Shown piece after piece: positions 17,474-26,608 of a stretch of 64,000 bases of DNA (positions within the stretch are counted from its first letter, which is position 1; each line of letters begins with the position of its first letter). Under the pieces are notes generated by a model. That model worked only from the letters and a program-made list of their open reading frames with translations, was not told the DNA's origin and ran no database searches. The stretch is from Halorussus amylolyticus (lineage in GTDB: Archaea; Halobacteriota; Halobacteria; Halobacteriales; Haladaptataceae). The position numbers and the translations under genes are program-made. The stretch spans positions 62,001 through 126,000 of the forward strand of contig NZ_RXOB02000022.1 of the NCBI RefSeq assembly GCF_004143485.2, written 5' to 3'.

Positions 17474-18820
17474 ATGAGTGACGACGGTTCTGGCGTGCGC
17501 GTGGGTGTGCTGAGTCTACACAACAGTAAGGAAACCAAGGCGATTCTGAACGCAATCGAAGACCTCGGTCACGACCCCCACTGGCTTCGTGAAGAGAACA
17601 CCGCGGTCCGAATCGAGGACGGGACCGTCCACCTCGAACCCGAAATCGACGTGGTGGCGAACCGACTCCTGCTGTCGAACACCGAACAGCCCTCCGAGGC
17701 GCTCGGACTCGCGAAAATCTACGATTCGCTGGTCCCGGTCCTCAACGGACCGAGTTCGGTGATGACCGCGATTCACAAATTCTCGACCGCGACCGCACTG
17801 AGCGACGCCGGAATCCCGGTGCCCGACGCGCTCCTCGCGCTGTCGAACGACCGCCTCAACGACGGCCGGGCCGACTTCGGCGAGGAGGCCGTCTACAAGA
17901 CCGCCATCGGCACCCACGGCGGCGGCACGTGGAAGGTCGGGCCGGACGAACTCGTGAACCCCCGCGTCGGCGACCGGCAGGCGTTCCTGCAGGAACTCAT
18001 CGAGCGCGACGAGGGCGAACACCGCGACCTTCGCGTGTACGTGGTCGGCGACCGCATCGTCGGCGCGATGAACCGCTACGCGCCCGACAACGACTGGCGG
18101 ACCAACGTCGCGCTCGGCGGCGCGGTCGAGGACGCGACCGATAGACTCCCGAAGGAGGTCGCCGAAATCGCGCGCGACGCCACCGAAACCATCGGTCTCG
18201 ACTGCGCGGGCGTGGACCTCATCGAGGGTCACGACGGCTGGCACGTCCTCGAAGTCAACCCCACGGCGGGGTTCAAGGGGCTGTTCAAGGCCACCGGCCG
18301 GAGCGCCGCACCCTACATCGCCCAGCTCGCCATCGAGCGCGGCGGCGGTACCGTGGACGAGCGCCGGGTCGAAGACCTGAGCGCGACCCTCGACGACTCG
18401 GTGCCCGCGTGCAAGCCCATCCCCAGAGAGACCGCGCCGGGCGAACCGGTCGTCATCGGCTACACCGAGGAGGTCGTCCTGAGCGGCACGAGCGGGTCGG
18501 AAACCGTCCTCGCCAAGTCCGACACCGGCGCGACCCGGACGAGCATCGACACCAAGCTCGCGGCCAAAATCGGCGCGGGACCCATCAAGTCCATCGCTCG
18601 CGTCAAGTCCGGCTCCAGCAAGTCGAGTCGGTCCCGGCCGGTCGTGGACGTGGTGGTCGGCGTCGGCGGCAATCGGCACACCGTGACCGCGAGCATCGAG
18701 GACCGGGGCCACATGGACTACCCGGTCCTGCTCGGCCGCGACATTTTGAAACACTACCAAGTGAACGTCCAGCGGCGCGTGGACCGCGACGAGAGCGAGA
18801 CCGAAGAAGAAGAGGAGTGA
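17474..18820 (+). CDS. RimK-type glutamate ligase fused to RimB-like retropepsin protease
   Basis: The 448-residue protein has two domains. Residues about 1-290 are a RimK-type ATP-grasp ligase: ATP-binding YKTAIGTHGGGTW (141-153), Asp in GVDLIEG and EVNPTAGFKG (260-269). Residues about 310-435 are a RimB/DUF785-type aspartic protease domain with the retropepsin motif KSDTGATRTSID (D350) and the closing motif PVLLGRDIL. RimK adds glutamates to the C-terminus of a protein (ribosomal protein S6 in bacteria). In gammaproteobacteria RimB is a separate protease encoded with RimK. Here they are fused and divergent from an acyl-glutamate hydrolase family gene. The archaeal target is unknown. Confidence 0.88.
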   Translation: MSDDGSGVRVGVLSLHNSKETKAILNAIEDLGHDPHWLREENTAVRIEDGTVHLEPEIDVVANRLLLSNTEQPSEALGLAKIYDSLVPVLNGPSSVMTAIHKFSTATALSDAGIPVPDALLALSNDRLNDGRADFGEEAVYKTAIGTHGGGTWKVGPDELVNPRVGDRQAFLQELIERDEGEHRDLRVYVVGDRIVGAMNRYAPDNDWRTNVALGGAVEDATDRLPKEVAEIARDATETIGLDCAGVDLIEGHDGWHVLEVNPTAGFKGLFKATGRSAAPYIAQLAIERGGGTVDERRVEDLSATLDDSVPACKPIPRETAPGEPVVIGYTEEVVLSGTSGSETVLAKSDTGATRTSIDTKLAAKIGAGPIKSIARVKSGSSKSSRSRPVVDVVVGVGGNRHTVTASIEDRGHMDYPVLLGRDILKHYQVNVQRRVDRDESETEEEEE

Positions 18821-18930
18821 GCGCCGACGCGTTCCACGCGTAGCGCGGTCTAAGTTCCGCGCGTCGTCGAGTTCGGCGTGGTCGCCGAGTCGCACAAAGC
18901 CTTTATCATTTCATTCGACAAACTACTTCG

Positions 18931-19494
18931 ATGGCTTCCCGCCTCGCCCTTCCAGTCCTCCTCGTACTGGTCGTGCTCGCTGGCTGTGTCGGCGTCGGAC
19001 CGACCGGCGACGAGCCCGCGACCGAGACGACGGAGGTGTCGCAGGCCACGACCGAAGCGCCACAGACCACCGTCGAGACGCCGCCGCCGACCGACTGCGG
19101 CGACCTCTGGGTCTCGTTCTACGCGGTCGGCGGTGACGTACAAGACAGGACGTGGAGTCCCGACGCGGTCAGCATCGGCTACACGGTCCCCGGAAACGCG
19201 AGCGTCTTCTTCGTCGCCTACGAGGGCACGAGTCACGAGAACGGGACTGTCCTCGGGGCCAGACACGTTCAGCACGACACGGGCTACCCGGTCACGGCCG
19301 ACGGAGCGCGCGTCTCGTTCGACTCCGCGCTGTCGGGCGACCACACCGTTCGGGTCGTGGCCCACACCGACGCCGACGGGGACGGCGAGTTCGACCGCAC
19401 CGAAGACCCAGCGTGTCTGAGCGACGGGTCGCTCGCGCAAACGGAGGCGGAGACGTTCGACTTCGACGACTTCGCGGAGACTACCGAGGAGTGA
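18931..19494 (+). CDS. hypothetical secreted lipoprotein
   Basis: A 187-residue protein with a Sec-type signal and lipobox LAGC (Cys at about residue 17), a Thr/Glu-rich linker (about 25-55) and a compact beta-rich domain containing NASVFFVAYEGTSHENGTV. The fold looks similar to haloarchaeal lipoproteins with a DUF7282-like or cupredoxin-like domain, but I cannot name it with confidence. AAACTACTTCG before the ATG shows no Shine-Dalgarno, so a leaderless transcript is likely. Confidence 0.7.
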   Translation: MASRLALPVLLVLVVLAGCVGVGPTGDEPATETTEVSQATTEAPQTTVETPPPTDCGDLWVSFYAVGGDVQDRTWSPDAVSIGYTVPGNASVFFVAYEGTSHENGTVLGARHVQHDTGYPVTADGARVSFDSALSGDHTVRVVAHTDADGDGEFDRTEDPACLSDGSLAQTEAETFDFDDFAETTEE

Positions 19495-19553
19495 GAACCG
19501 CCCGTTCGAGCCGACACCCGCACTTCTTTACGTCCGCCCGCGGAAAGGAGGGT

Positions 19554-19853
19554 ATGAGCGATACGAGCGATGTCGAGACGGCGACCTACACAATCGAATC
19601 ACCCGACGGCGAGACCGAGGAACTCACCGTGCCGACCGGTCTCGTGGACATGCTCCGCGAGGAGGGCGACGAGCGCACCGAGGTCCTCGCCGACCTGGCG
19701 ATGCTGTCGCTGGCCCAGCAGGCCCACGCGGTGGTCCACCACGGCCACGGCGACACCGACCCGGAGGCCGAGGCCTACGAACAGCGCACGATGGAACTGT
19801 TCGAGGAGCGCTTCGGAACGACGTTCGGCGAGATGACCGGCCACTCGCACTGA
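19554..19853 (+). CDS. small helical haloarchaeal protein (DUF7545-like)
   Basis: A 99-residue protein with a short beta-strand N-terminus (YTIESPDGETEELTVPTGLV) followed by helices and a His-rich segment (AVVHHGHGD) and ending TGHSH. AAAGGAGGGT immediately before the ATG is a strong Shine-Dalgarno sequence. The His residues could bind metal. I recall a DUF7545 family with this pattern, uncertainly. Function unknown; it converges on the riboflavin-pathway reductase. Confidence 0.7.
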   Translation: MSDTSDVETATYTIESPDGETEELTVPTGLVDMLREEGDERTEVLADLAMLSLAQQAHAVVHHGHGDTDPEAEAYEQRTMELFEERFGTTFGEMTGHSH

Positions 19854-19899
19854 CGATTACGGTTCGGAGTGCCGATTCCTTTTCGCGCTGAAAACTACG

Positions 19900-20577
19900 C
19901 TACGACTCGTTTTCTTCGACCGCGTAGCCGAGAAGCACGCCGTCGTCGATTCGGTCCACGCCCCGGAGTTCCAGTTCGGGAAAGTCCGCGACGAAGCCCT
20001 CGCCGTCGGCGAGGGTGGGGGCGTCCCGACCGCCGAGTATCTTCGACCCGACGTACACCCGGAGTTCGTCCACCAAGTCGGCTTCGAACAGCGAGAAGAT
20101 GAGTTCGCCGCCGCCCTCGACCATCAACTGCTCGACGCCCTCGTCCGCGAGTTCCGAGAGACCCCGAGCTAAATCGACGCGCGAGTCGTCGCCCGCGGCG
20201 ACGACTCGCGCGCCCGCTTGCTCCAATTTCTCGACGCGCTCTTCGGGGGCGGCCTCGGAGACGAGAAGGTAGGTCGTCGCGGCGTCGTCCAGAATCCGGG
20301 CGTCGGTCGGGGTGCGCGCTCGCGAGTCGGCGACCACGCGCGCCGGGTGGTCGGGGTCGCCTCGTTCACGCCGGGTCGCCCGTCGGTCGGCGTCGTCGAG
20401 CGTGAGATGCGGGTCGTCGGCCAGCACCGTTCCGACTCCGACCATCACCGCGTCGCTGTCGGCCCGCAAGGCGTCCATCCGGTCGAAATCTTCCGGGCCG
20501 CTGATGGCGATTTGCTCGCGCCGACGCGACGAGAGCTTTCCGTCGGCGCTCATCGCGGCGTTGACGACCACGTGCAT
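19900..20577 (-). CDS. 2,5-diamino-6-ribosylaminopyrimidinone 5'-phosphate reductase (riboflavin pathway)
   Basis: The 225-residue protein is the archaeal RibD C-terminal reductase type. It starts MHVVVNAAMSADGKLSSRRR, the family's substrate-binding beginning, and contains VMVGVGTVLADDPHLT and the NADPH-binding segment VEGGGELIFSLFEADLVDEL. It reduces the ribosyl group of the GTP-derived intermediate in riboflavin and F420 precursor synthesis, NADPH-dependent, in the cytoplasm. Residue number and motif order match stand-alone archaeal enzymes. Start 20577 is fixed by the conserved first strand. No other riboflavin genes are adjacent. Confidence 0.9.
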   Translation of the reverse strand: MHVVVNAAMSADGKLSSRRREQIAISGPEDFDRMDALRADSDAVMVGVGTVLADDPHLTLDDADRRATRRERGDPDHPARVVADSRARTPTDARILDDAATTYLLVSEAAPEERVEKLEQAGARVVAAGDDSRVDLARGLSELADEGVEQLMVEGGGELIFSLFEADLVDELRVYVGSKILGGRDAPTLADGEGFVADFPELELRGVDRIDDGVLLGYAVEENES

Positions 20578-20689
20578 GGGCGGTGGTAGTCGTCGGGCGC
20601 GAAAACCGTTTTCGATGGCGGTGTCCGACCGTGGTCCGCAGACGTATTCGCGGCGATTTTTCCGAGCGTGGAAAGTAAAGACGCCAGAT

Positions 20690-20705
20690 ATATAAAAATT
20701 AATCA
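20690..20705 (+). promoter_or_regulatory. AT-rich promoter region of a lipoprotein gene
   Basis: ATATATAAAAATTAATC stands out sharply from the GC-rich surroundings, 55-70 bp before the ATG at 20758. Confidence 0.4.
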
Positions 20706-20757
20706 AAAGAGCGTATTTCGGAGAAAGCATTTACCGAACACCGAAGAATGTGGGGGT

Positions 20758-21561
20758 ATGGACCGCCGCCGTCTCCTGAAACTCCTTCCGCTTACCGCCG
20801 GGCTCGCCGGGTGTACGAGCGAGTCCAATCCGAACGAATCGGCCACCGAATCGACCAAATCTCCCGCCAGCACGTCCACGAAAGCGACAACAAAAGAGCC
20901 CTCGTCAGTTCTAGTACAGTTTCGTTCGTCGTATCGGTACGCAGTGAACGACGATGGCATCGGTGTACTATCGCCCGAACACGACCAGTTCGTATTCATC
21001 AGTCCGCCAGTCACGGACGAGGAACCGGACACCGATGCGTTTCGACTCGCACTTGGCGACGAACAGTTCGAAGCCGTGTCGTCGGTCCCGGGCTTTGCCT
21101 CTTTGACTCCCGGCATCGAGGCGGTGTACACTGAAGACAGCAAGTCCGGAACGCTCATGTTCGACGTTCCAACAACCGAGACGGACGCCGCCGCACTGGT
21201 GTATGACGGTACGAGCCATCCGCTCGCTGACGACGGGAGCGAACGGCTAGCCACGGCCCCCGACTTCTCCCTGAAGGAAGTCTCGGTCCCCGAATCGGTC
21301 ACACCCGGCGATTTCATCGAGTTGAGCGTTGCGGTCGAAAACGAGGGCACCTCCGGAGGTACGTATCTCGCGGGATTCAGAACGGGCGGGTATCCGAAAG
21401 AGGTCGATATCTTCGTCGAACCCGGCGAAGAAGGAACTGAAACGGTCACGTATGAGGCGTACGACGGTAGCGAAGCGATGTACTTCCAGTTCGACTATCC
21501 CGGCGGTGACAGAAGCTACGAAGTCGCTATCGAGTCCGAGACGACGACTGAGACCGAGTAG
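20758..21561 (+). CDS. hypothetical lipoprotein with CARDB-like domain
   Basis: The 267-residue protein begins MDRRRLLKLLPLTAGLAGC, a twin-arginine-like signal ending in a lipobox, then a Ser/Thr/Glu linker. The C-terminal 85 residues (SVPESVTPGDFIELSVAVEN, then EGTETVTY) have the pattern of a CARDB/cell-adhesion immunoglobulin-like domain. It is probably membrane-anchored on the outer face. The codon use is slightly more AT-rich than its neighbours. No enzymatic motif is visible. Confidence 0.7.
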   Translation: MDRRRLLKLLPLTAGLAGCTSESNPNESATESTKSPASTSTKATTKEPSSVLVQFRSSYRYAVNDDGIGVLSPEHDQFVFISPPVTDEEPDTDAFRLALGDEQFEAVSSVPGFASLTPGIEAVYTEDSKSGTLMFDVPTTETDAAALVYDGTSHPLADDGSERLATAPDFSLKEVSVPESVTPGDFIELSVAVENEGTSGGTYLAGFRTGGYPKEVDIFVEPGEEGTETVTYEAYDGSEAMYFQFDYPGGDRSYEVAIESETTTETE

Positions 21562-21661
21562 AAACTCCGGCACGGTCGAACACCGCGGCGGTCGCCGACC
21601 AAGAATTTCGACGTTTCCCTTCCGGTCGATTTATGTCGCCGTTGCTGTATTTTCTCTCACG

Positions 21662-22993
21662 ATGCGTCGTCACCGAGTCGTCTTCGCGGCGGTCCTCGTC
21701 GCCTGCACGCTCGCGCTCGTCCACGGGTTCGTCACTTCGCCCACGAGCGCCGCGCTCGACTCCTACGAGCGACAGGCCTCGCTCGCGCCCGACGAGCGCG
21801 AGCAGGTCGTTCCTCCGCGCGAGAACGTCACCGTCGTCGCGGGACACGGCGCTGAGGGCGAATCCGCCGCGCTGGTCGCGTTCGACGCCGACGGCGAGGT
21901 GCTGTACTACAACGACTCCCATCAGGGCTACTTCGACGTGGACTCGACCGACGAGGGTCGGACGACCGTCGAGTACACCGCCGAGCGGGCGTACGAAAGC
22001 CCGCACTGCAACGCGAAGTGTACGGTCTCGGTGGTCGAACGCGTGAACCTCACGACCGGCGAACTCACGCGAATCCACTCGGAAATCATCCCACAGGACC
22101 GGGGCGCGAACTGGCACGACGTGGACCGGGTCGGCGACTCCGAACTCCTCGTCGGTGACATTCACCGCGACGGGATGTACGTCGTCAACACCACCGCCGA
22201 CCTGAAGACGTGGGAGTGGTCGGCCAAGACCGACTTCCCGCTGTCGGGCGGCGGCGAGTACCCCGCCGACTGGTCGCACCTCAACGACGTGGAGGCGCTG
22301 GACGACGGCCGGTACATGACCAGCCTCAGGAATCAGGACGCGGTGGCGTTCGTGGACCCCGAGACCGGTCTCGAAGAGAACTGGACGCTCGGGAGCGACG
22401 GCGAGTACGGCGTCCTCTACGAACAGCACAACCCCGATTACATTCCAGAGGAGCGCGGCGGCCCGGCGGTTATCGTCGCCGACTCGCTCAACGACCGACT
22501 CGTGGAGTACCGGCGCGAGAACGGCGAGTGGAAGGAGTCGTGGGTCTGGTCGGACGAGGAGATGCTGTGGCCCCGCGACGCCGACCGCCTCCCGAACGGT
22601 CACACCCTCGTCGCGGACACCAACGCCCACCGCGTGGTGGAGGTGGACGAGTCGGGCGAGGTCGTCTGGAGCATCGACGCCTACTCGCCCTACGACGTGG
22701 AGCGACTCGGCACGGGCGACGAGAGCGCGGGCGGACCGAGCGCCGAGGCCGCGAACCTCGACTCGCGCCACACCGGCCAGAACCTCGGGGCCGACGAGAC
22801 GCTCGAAATCGCGGGGTTCACCCCTCGAAAAATCATCAACAGCATCTCGTTCGTGCTGCCCGTCTGGATGGGGTTCGGCCACGTCGCAATCGGCGTCGTC
22901 GGGGGGGTGACTGCGTTCGCGTGGTTCGTAGTCGAACTCCGGGCGTCGTCGGTCGCGGTGTCGCTCCGGTGGCCGATTCGGTTCTCGCGGTAG
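21662..22993 (+). CDS. arylsulfotransferase-family membrane-anchored propeller protein
   Basis: The 443-residue protein has a N-terminal membrane helix (about 5-28), a large extracellular domain with WHDVDRVGDSELLVGDIHRD, LNDVEALDDGRYMTSLRNQD and PNGHTLVADTNAHRV, all typical of ASST-type beta-propeller blades, and a C-terminal membrane helix (about 400-425). The catalytic His of bacterial arylsulfate sulfotransferases cannot be assigned with confidence, so a binding role is possible. It ends at a large hairpin shared with the convergent helicase gene. Confidence 0.78.
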   Translation: MRRHRVVFAAVLVACTLALVHGFVTSPTSAALDSYERQASLAPDEREQVVPPRENVTVVAGHGAEGESAALVAFDADGEVLYYNDSHQGYFDVDSTDEGRTTVEYTAERAYESPHCNAKCTVSVVERVNLTTGELTRIHSEIIPQDRGANWHDVDRVGDSELLVGDIHRDGMYVVNTTADLKTWEWSAKTDFPLSGGGEYPADWSHLNDVEALDDGRYMTSLRNQDAVAFVDPETGLEENWTLGSDGEYGVLYEQHNPDYIPEERGGPAVIVADSLNDRLVEYRRENGEWKESWVWSDEEMLWPRDADRLPNGHTLVADTNAHRVVEVDESGEVVWSIDAYSPYDVERLGTGDESAGGPSAEAANLDSRHTGQNLGADETLEIAGFTPRKIINSISFVLPVWMGFGHVAIGVVGGVTAFAWFVVELRASSVAVSLRWPIRFSR

Positions 22994-23012
22994 CATCCGA
23001 GGGAACTCTCTC

Positions 23013-23043
23013 GGGATTGAACCGTCGGAGACGGTTCAATCCC
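23013..23043. terminator. perfect 14-bp hairpin between convergent genes
   Basis: GGGATTGAACCGTC (23013-23026), loop GGA, then the exact complement (23030-23043). The right arm contains the stop codon of the helicase gene (23036-23038), so it is both coding and a candidate terminator for the opposite gene. Confidence 0.6.
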
Positions 23044-25885
23044 AAAACGACTGCGTGCGGGCGTACTGGCGCTCTTGGGCCAAAATGTCGCGATAGAAGT
23101 CGTCCTCGTCCTCCCTGAGTTTGGCGATGATTCGGGCGGCGTTCTGCGGGCCGACCCCGCGGGCCGCCAGCGCGATGACCGCGCGCTTGCCGTGGCTCTG
23201 GACCAGACTCGCCGCCTTGTACGCCCGTCGGGTCATCTTCTCCTGTTCGTCGTCCTTCTCGTTCGCTCGAACCGCCTTCACCACCTCGTCGGCCCACGGA
23301 TTCAGCGCCGCGATTCTGGTCGAACCGCACTCGGGGCACTCCGGCCGGTCGGCCACGCGCCGGACCGGCTTCTTGCGCTTCCAATCGGTGCAGTGGAGAC
23401 ACAGCAGGATGACCCGGTCGTTCTCGATTCGCTCTCTCACGGTCTTGATGACGCTCGCGTCGGCGTTCTCGGGCGCGAGAAGCTCTCTTCCCGACGAGCG
23501 ACCGCCCGACCCGACCGGGGTGCGCCCGCCCGTGGTCACCACCTCGATGTCGCCCGACCGAATCCGGTCGAGGACCTCGCTCGCGCGCTCGACCGCGAGG
23601 TCGTCGTGGAACACCTCGCGGACCGCCTCGTCGTACATCGGCGTGTCTTCGAGCGCGCCGAGGAGTCGCGAGATGTTCGGCCCGCCCGACCCCTGCCACG
23701 ACCGGAGCGCGCCGAACTTCGCGGCGACCTGCGAGAGCTTGAATTTGAGCGAATCTGAGTGCTTCAGACTGAGTTCGATGATGGCCGCGACGTGGTCGGG
23801 GTCGGTCTCGCGCAGGACTTCGACCACCTCGGGACCCGTGACTTTCGGCGGTACGTCCAACTCGATTCGGTAGGGGTCGGCGTCCATCCCGACCGACGAC
23901 CCGGTTCGCTGGCCGACCAGCGACGAGAGGACCCGGCCGAGCGTCTCGTTGGTCTTGTGGCCGAAACACGAATTCACGACTACCTTCTTGGCGGCGTACT
24001 CGACCACGATTCGGTCGGCCGTGGGTATCGGCGCGCCCGCCTCGGCCTGCTTGTCGAGTTGGTCCAGCGCCTCGCTCGCGGTGTGCTGGTCGGTCGGATA
24101 GCGGTTCGTGAACTCCCGTGCGACTCCCGAACGGGGCGCGCCGCGCTCGAACTGCGGCCCGGCGACCGCCCGCATCTCGCCGACCTCCTGGGCCACGTCG
24201 TAGGGCACCGGAATCTCCTCGCCGACCCACGACGGAATCTCGCCGCCGGGGTCCTCTATCGGCGACACCTTCACCGTCTCCTCGTCGTCGTCGATTTCGG
24301 TGATGCGCCACATCTCGCCGCGCTGGACGAACACCTCGCCGGGCGCGCCGAAGTTGACGACGAACCGCTCGTCCAGCGTGCCGACCTGCGACCCGGAGGC
24401 GATGTCCTCGACGGTGTACTTTTGCTCGTCGGGAATCATCGAGAGGTTCGCGTAGAAGTACTGCCACGTCTGCGAGGATTTCTCGATGCGGTCCTCGGCT
24501 TCGTCGAGCCAAATCAGGCGATTCCCCTTCAGTTCCCGAAGGACGGCTTTGAACTCGGACTCCGAGAGGTCCCGGAAGGGGTACGCGCGGGTCACGATGT
24601 CGTAGGCGGCCATTGCCGAGAGGTCGCCGAAGTCCATCACGAGTCCCACGACCTGATTCGCCACGGTGTCGAGGCTCCCGTCGTGAATCTCGGCGTCCTC
24701 CACGTCGCCGTCTTTCGCGCGCCGGGCGATGGCGAGGGCTTCGAGCGTGTCGTCAGGGTGCTTGGTGATGATTGTCCCGTAGGACACCTCGTCGCTCCGG
24801 TGGCCCGCGCGTCCGACGCGCTGGAGCAGGCGCGCGACCTCTCGCGGACTCGTGTACTGGACCACGTGGTCGATTCGGCCCACGTCGATGCCGAGTTCCA
24901 TCGAGGAGGTACAGAGCAGGGCGTCCAACCGCCCGGCCTTGAAGCGGTCCTCCACGTCGATTCGGGCCTCCTTCGACAGCGACCCGTGGTGGACGCCGAC
25001 GTTGGCGTCGAGCGTCTTGAACCGCGAGCCGAGCGCCTCGGCGGTCTGGCGGGTGTTGACGAAAATCAGGGTCGAGTCGTGGTCGGCCACGATGTCGAGA
25101 ATCGCGCGGACGTGGCTCGCGTACTCGACTTCGGTCGCCAGCTCCCCGGCGAGCGTCTCGTCTTCCTCGGTGATTTCGGGTTCGCGGACCTCGAACTCTA
25201 CCTTGCTCCCCACGTCTACCTCCGCGATTTCACAGCCCCGGTCGCCGGTCAGAAATCGCCCGACTTCCTCGGGGTCGCCGACGGTCGCCGACAGGCCGAT
25301 TCGTTGGAACTCCCCCGCCAGTTCGCCCAGTCGCTCCAATCCAATCGTCAACTGCGCGCCCCGCTTCGCGCTCGCGAGTTCGTGAACTTCGTCCACGACG
25401 ACGTGATGCACGTCTTCGAGGGCTTTCCGGAGTTTCGACCCGGTGAGCATCGCCTGCAGGGTCTCGGGCGTCGTCACCAGCACGTCGGGCGGGTCGTTGG
25501 CCTGCTTCTGGCGCTGGTAGTCGGTCGTGTCGCCGTGGCGCACGTCCACCTCGATGTCGAGTTCCTCGCCCCACCACTCCAGTCGCTCGCGCATGTCTCG
25601 ATTCAGAGCGCGGAGCGGCGTGATGTAGAGCGCGGAGATGCCGAATCTGGGGCCGTTCTCGGCTTGCGCTTCTGCTATGTCATCGAAAACGGGAAGCATC
25701 GCGGTCTCAGTTTTGCCGGTCCCGGTGGGCGCGATGACCAGCGCGTGTTCGCCCCGAGCCAACGGCGGGATGGCGCGGCGCTGTGGCTCGGTGGGCGTCG
25801 AGAAGCCCCGTTCGGAGAGCGCGCCCCGCACCTGCTCGCCGAGTCGCGCGAAGACCGCAGAACTCGCGGCCGCTCGGTCGCTCAT
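23036..25885 (-). CDS. Lhr-type superfamily 2 ATP-dependent helicase
   Basis: The 949-residue protein carries Walker A APTGTGKTE (52-60), Walker B VVDEVHE, motif III LSATVGD and motif VI QRVGRAGHRSDE. After two RecA domains come a winged-helix region and the Lhr-specific beta-barrel (VFVQRGEMWRITEID). A zinc-ribbon-like segment (LCLHCTDW and CPECGSTRIAAL) lies near residue 860. Lhr helicases translocate 3' to 5' on single-stranded DNA or RNA-DNA hybrids and act in repair or recombination. Start 25885 (MSDRAAAS) is chosen; the frame upstream encodes no recognisable domain. It is monocistronic. Confidence 0.88.
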   Translation of the reverse strand: MSDRAAASSAVFARLGEQVRGALSERGFSTPTEPQRRAIPPLARGEHALVIAPTGTGKTETAMLPVFDDIAEAQAENGPRFGISALYITPLRALNRDMRERLEWWGEELDIEVDVRHGDTTDYQRQKQANDPPDVLVTTPETLQAMLTGSKLRKALEDVHHVVVDEVHELASAKRGAQLTIGLERLGELAGEFQRIGLSATVGDPEEVGRFLTGDRGCEIAEVDVGSKVEFEVREPEITEEDETLAGELATEVEYASHVRAILDIVADHDSTLIFVNTRQTAEALGSRFKTLDANVGVHHGSLSKEARIDVEDRFKAGRLDALLCTSSMELGIDVGRIDHVVQYTSPREVARLLQRVGRAGHRSDEVSYGTIITKHPDDTLEALAIARRAKDGDVEDAEIHDGSLDTVANQVVGLVMDFGDLSAMAAYDIVTRAYPFRDLSESEFKAVLRELKGNRLIWLDEAEDRIEKSSQTWQYFYANLSMIPDEQKYTVEDIASGSQVGTLDERFVVNFGAPGEVFVQRGEMWRITEIDDDEETVKVSPIEDPGGEIPSWVGEEIPVPYDVAQEVGEMRAVAGPQFERGAPRSGVAREFTNRYPTDQHTASEALDQLDKQAEAGAPIPTADRIVVEYAAKKVVVNSCFGHKTNETLGRVLSSLVGQRTGSSVGMDADPYRIELDVPPKVTGPEVVEVLRETDPDHVAAIIELSLKHSDSLKFKLSQVAAKFGALRSWQGSGGPNISRLLGALEDTPMYDEAVREVFHDDLAVERASEVLDRIRSGDIEVVTTGGRTPVGSGGRSSGRELLAPENADASVIKTVRERIENDRVILLCLHCTDWKRKKPVRRVADRPECPECGSTRIAALNPWADEVVKAVRANEKDDEQEKMTRRAYKAASLVQSHGKRAVIALAARGVGPQNAARIIAKLREDEDDFYRDILAQERQYARTQSFWD

Positions 25886-26048
25886 CGGACTCGGCTTGGG
25901 ACGCGAGGGGATTAAGCGCACCGCTAGGCAGGGGCACGCGTACCACGAACCTCCCCTCGGTGACGACGGCGCTCGACACGATTGGTGCCGACGGCGCTCG
26001 ACGCGGTCGGCGACAACTGACTTGGCCTCGCCGGGCGAATTCCCCCTC

Positions 26049-26522
26049 ATGGAGACCGAAGTCAGATTTCGAGAGGTCCAGCAGTTTCGCCAGCCGTGGC
26101 TGTGGGGACTGCTCGGCGCGCAGGCGCTCCTCGTCGCCGTCAGTCTCGTTCGAGGACGGCGGTCGGCGCGCGCGACCGCGCGCCGACTCCTCGTACTGGG
26201 GGGTGTCGCGCTGTTCTTCCGGTCGGCGACCCTCTACACCGAGGTCCGGGACGAGGGCGTGTACGTCAAGTTCGCGCCGCTCCACCGGTCGTTCCGCCGG
26301 ATTCCGTTCTCGGCGCTCGCCGACGTGCAGGCGACGGGGTACAGTCCGCTCCGGTACGGCGGGTGGGGCGTCCGGTGGAGTCCGAGCGGCGTGGCCTACA
26401 CGGTCAGCGGGCGGAGCGGGGTTCGACTGGAGCGCGCGAACGGCCGGTCGGTGTTCGTCGGGTCGGACAGGCCGGACGAACTGCTGGCGGCGGTGCAGGA
26501 CACGACGCGTCGGGAGGTGTAG
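26049..26522 (+). CDS. membrane protein with PH-like domain (DUF6141-like)
   Basis: A 157-residue protein beginning METEVRFREVQQFRQPWLWG, with two transmembrane helices (about 18-37 and 45-60) and a cytoplasmic beta-rich domain. The segment YTVSGRSGVRLERANG ends in the pattern of bacterial PH-like domains (FVGSDRPDELLAAV). The FREVQ-x-FRQ-x-WLW start recalls DUF6141 proteins. The role is unknown. It is divergent from the helicase (163 bp between starts). Confidence 0.7.
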   Translation: METEVRFREVQQFRQPWLWGLLGAQALLVAVSLVRGRRSARATARRLLVLGGVALFFRSATLYTEVRDEGVYVKFAPLHRSFRRIPFSALADVQATGYSPLRYGGWGVRWSPSGVAYTVSGRSGVRLERANGRSVFVGSDRPDELLAAVQDTTRREV

Positions 26523-26608
26523 GCTAGATCCAATCGCGAATCTGCTATCTCGGTAGTCAAAACATTCAAGCCGTGGGAGTGAGAGTCGGAAACAAACTGG
26601 TGAGGCCC

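Noticed and set aside
23759-25915. 718-residue plus-strand frame opposite the helicase
   Set aside because: The helicase motifs are on the minus strand; this frame is a GC-skew shadow.
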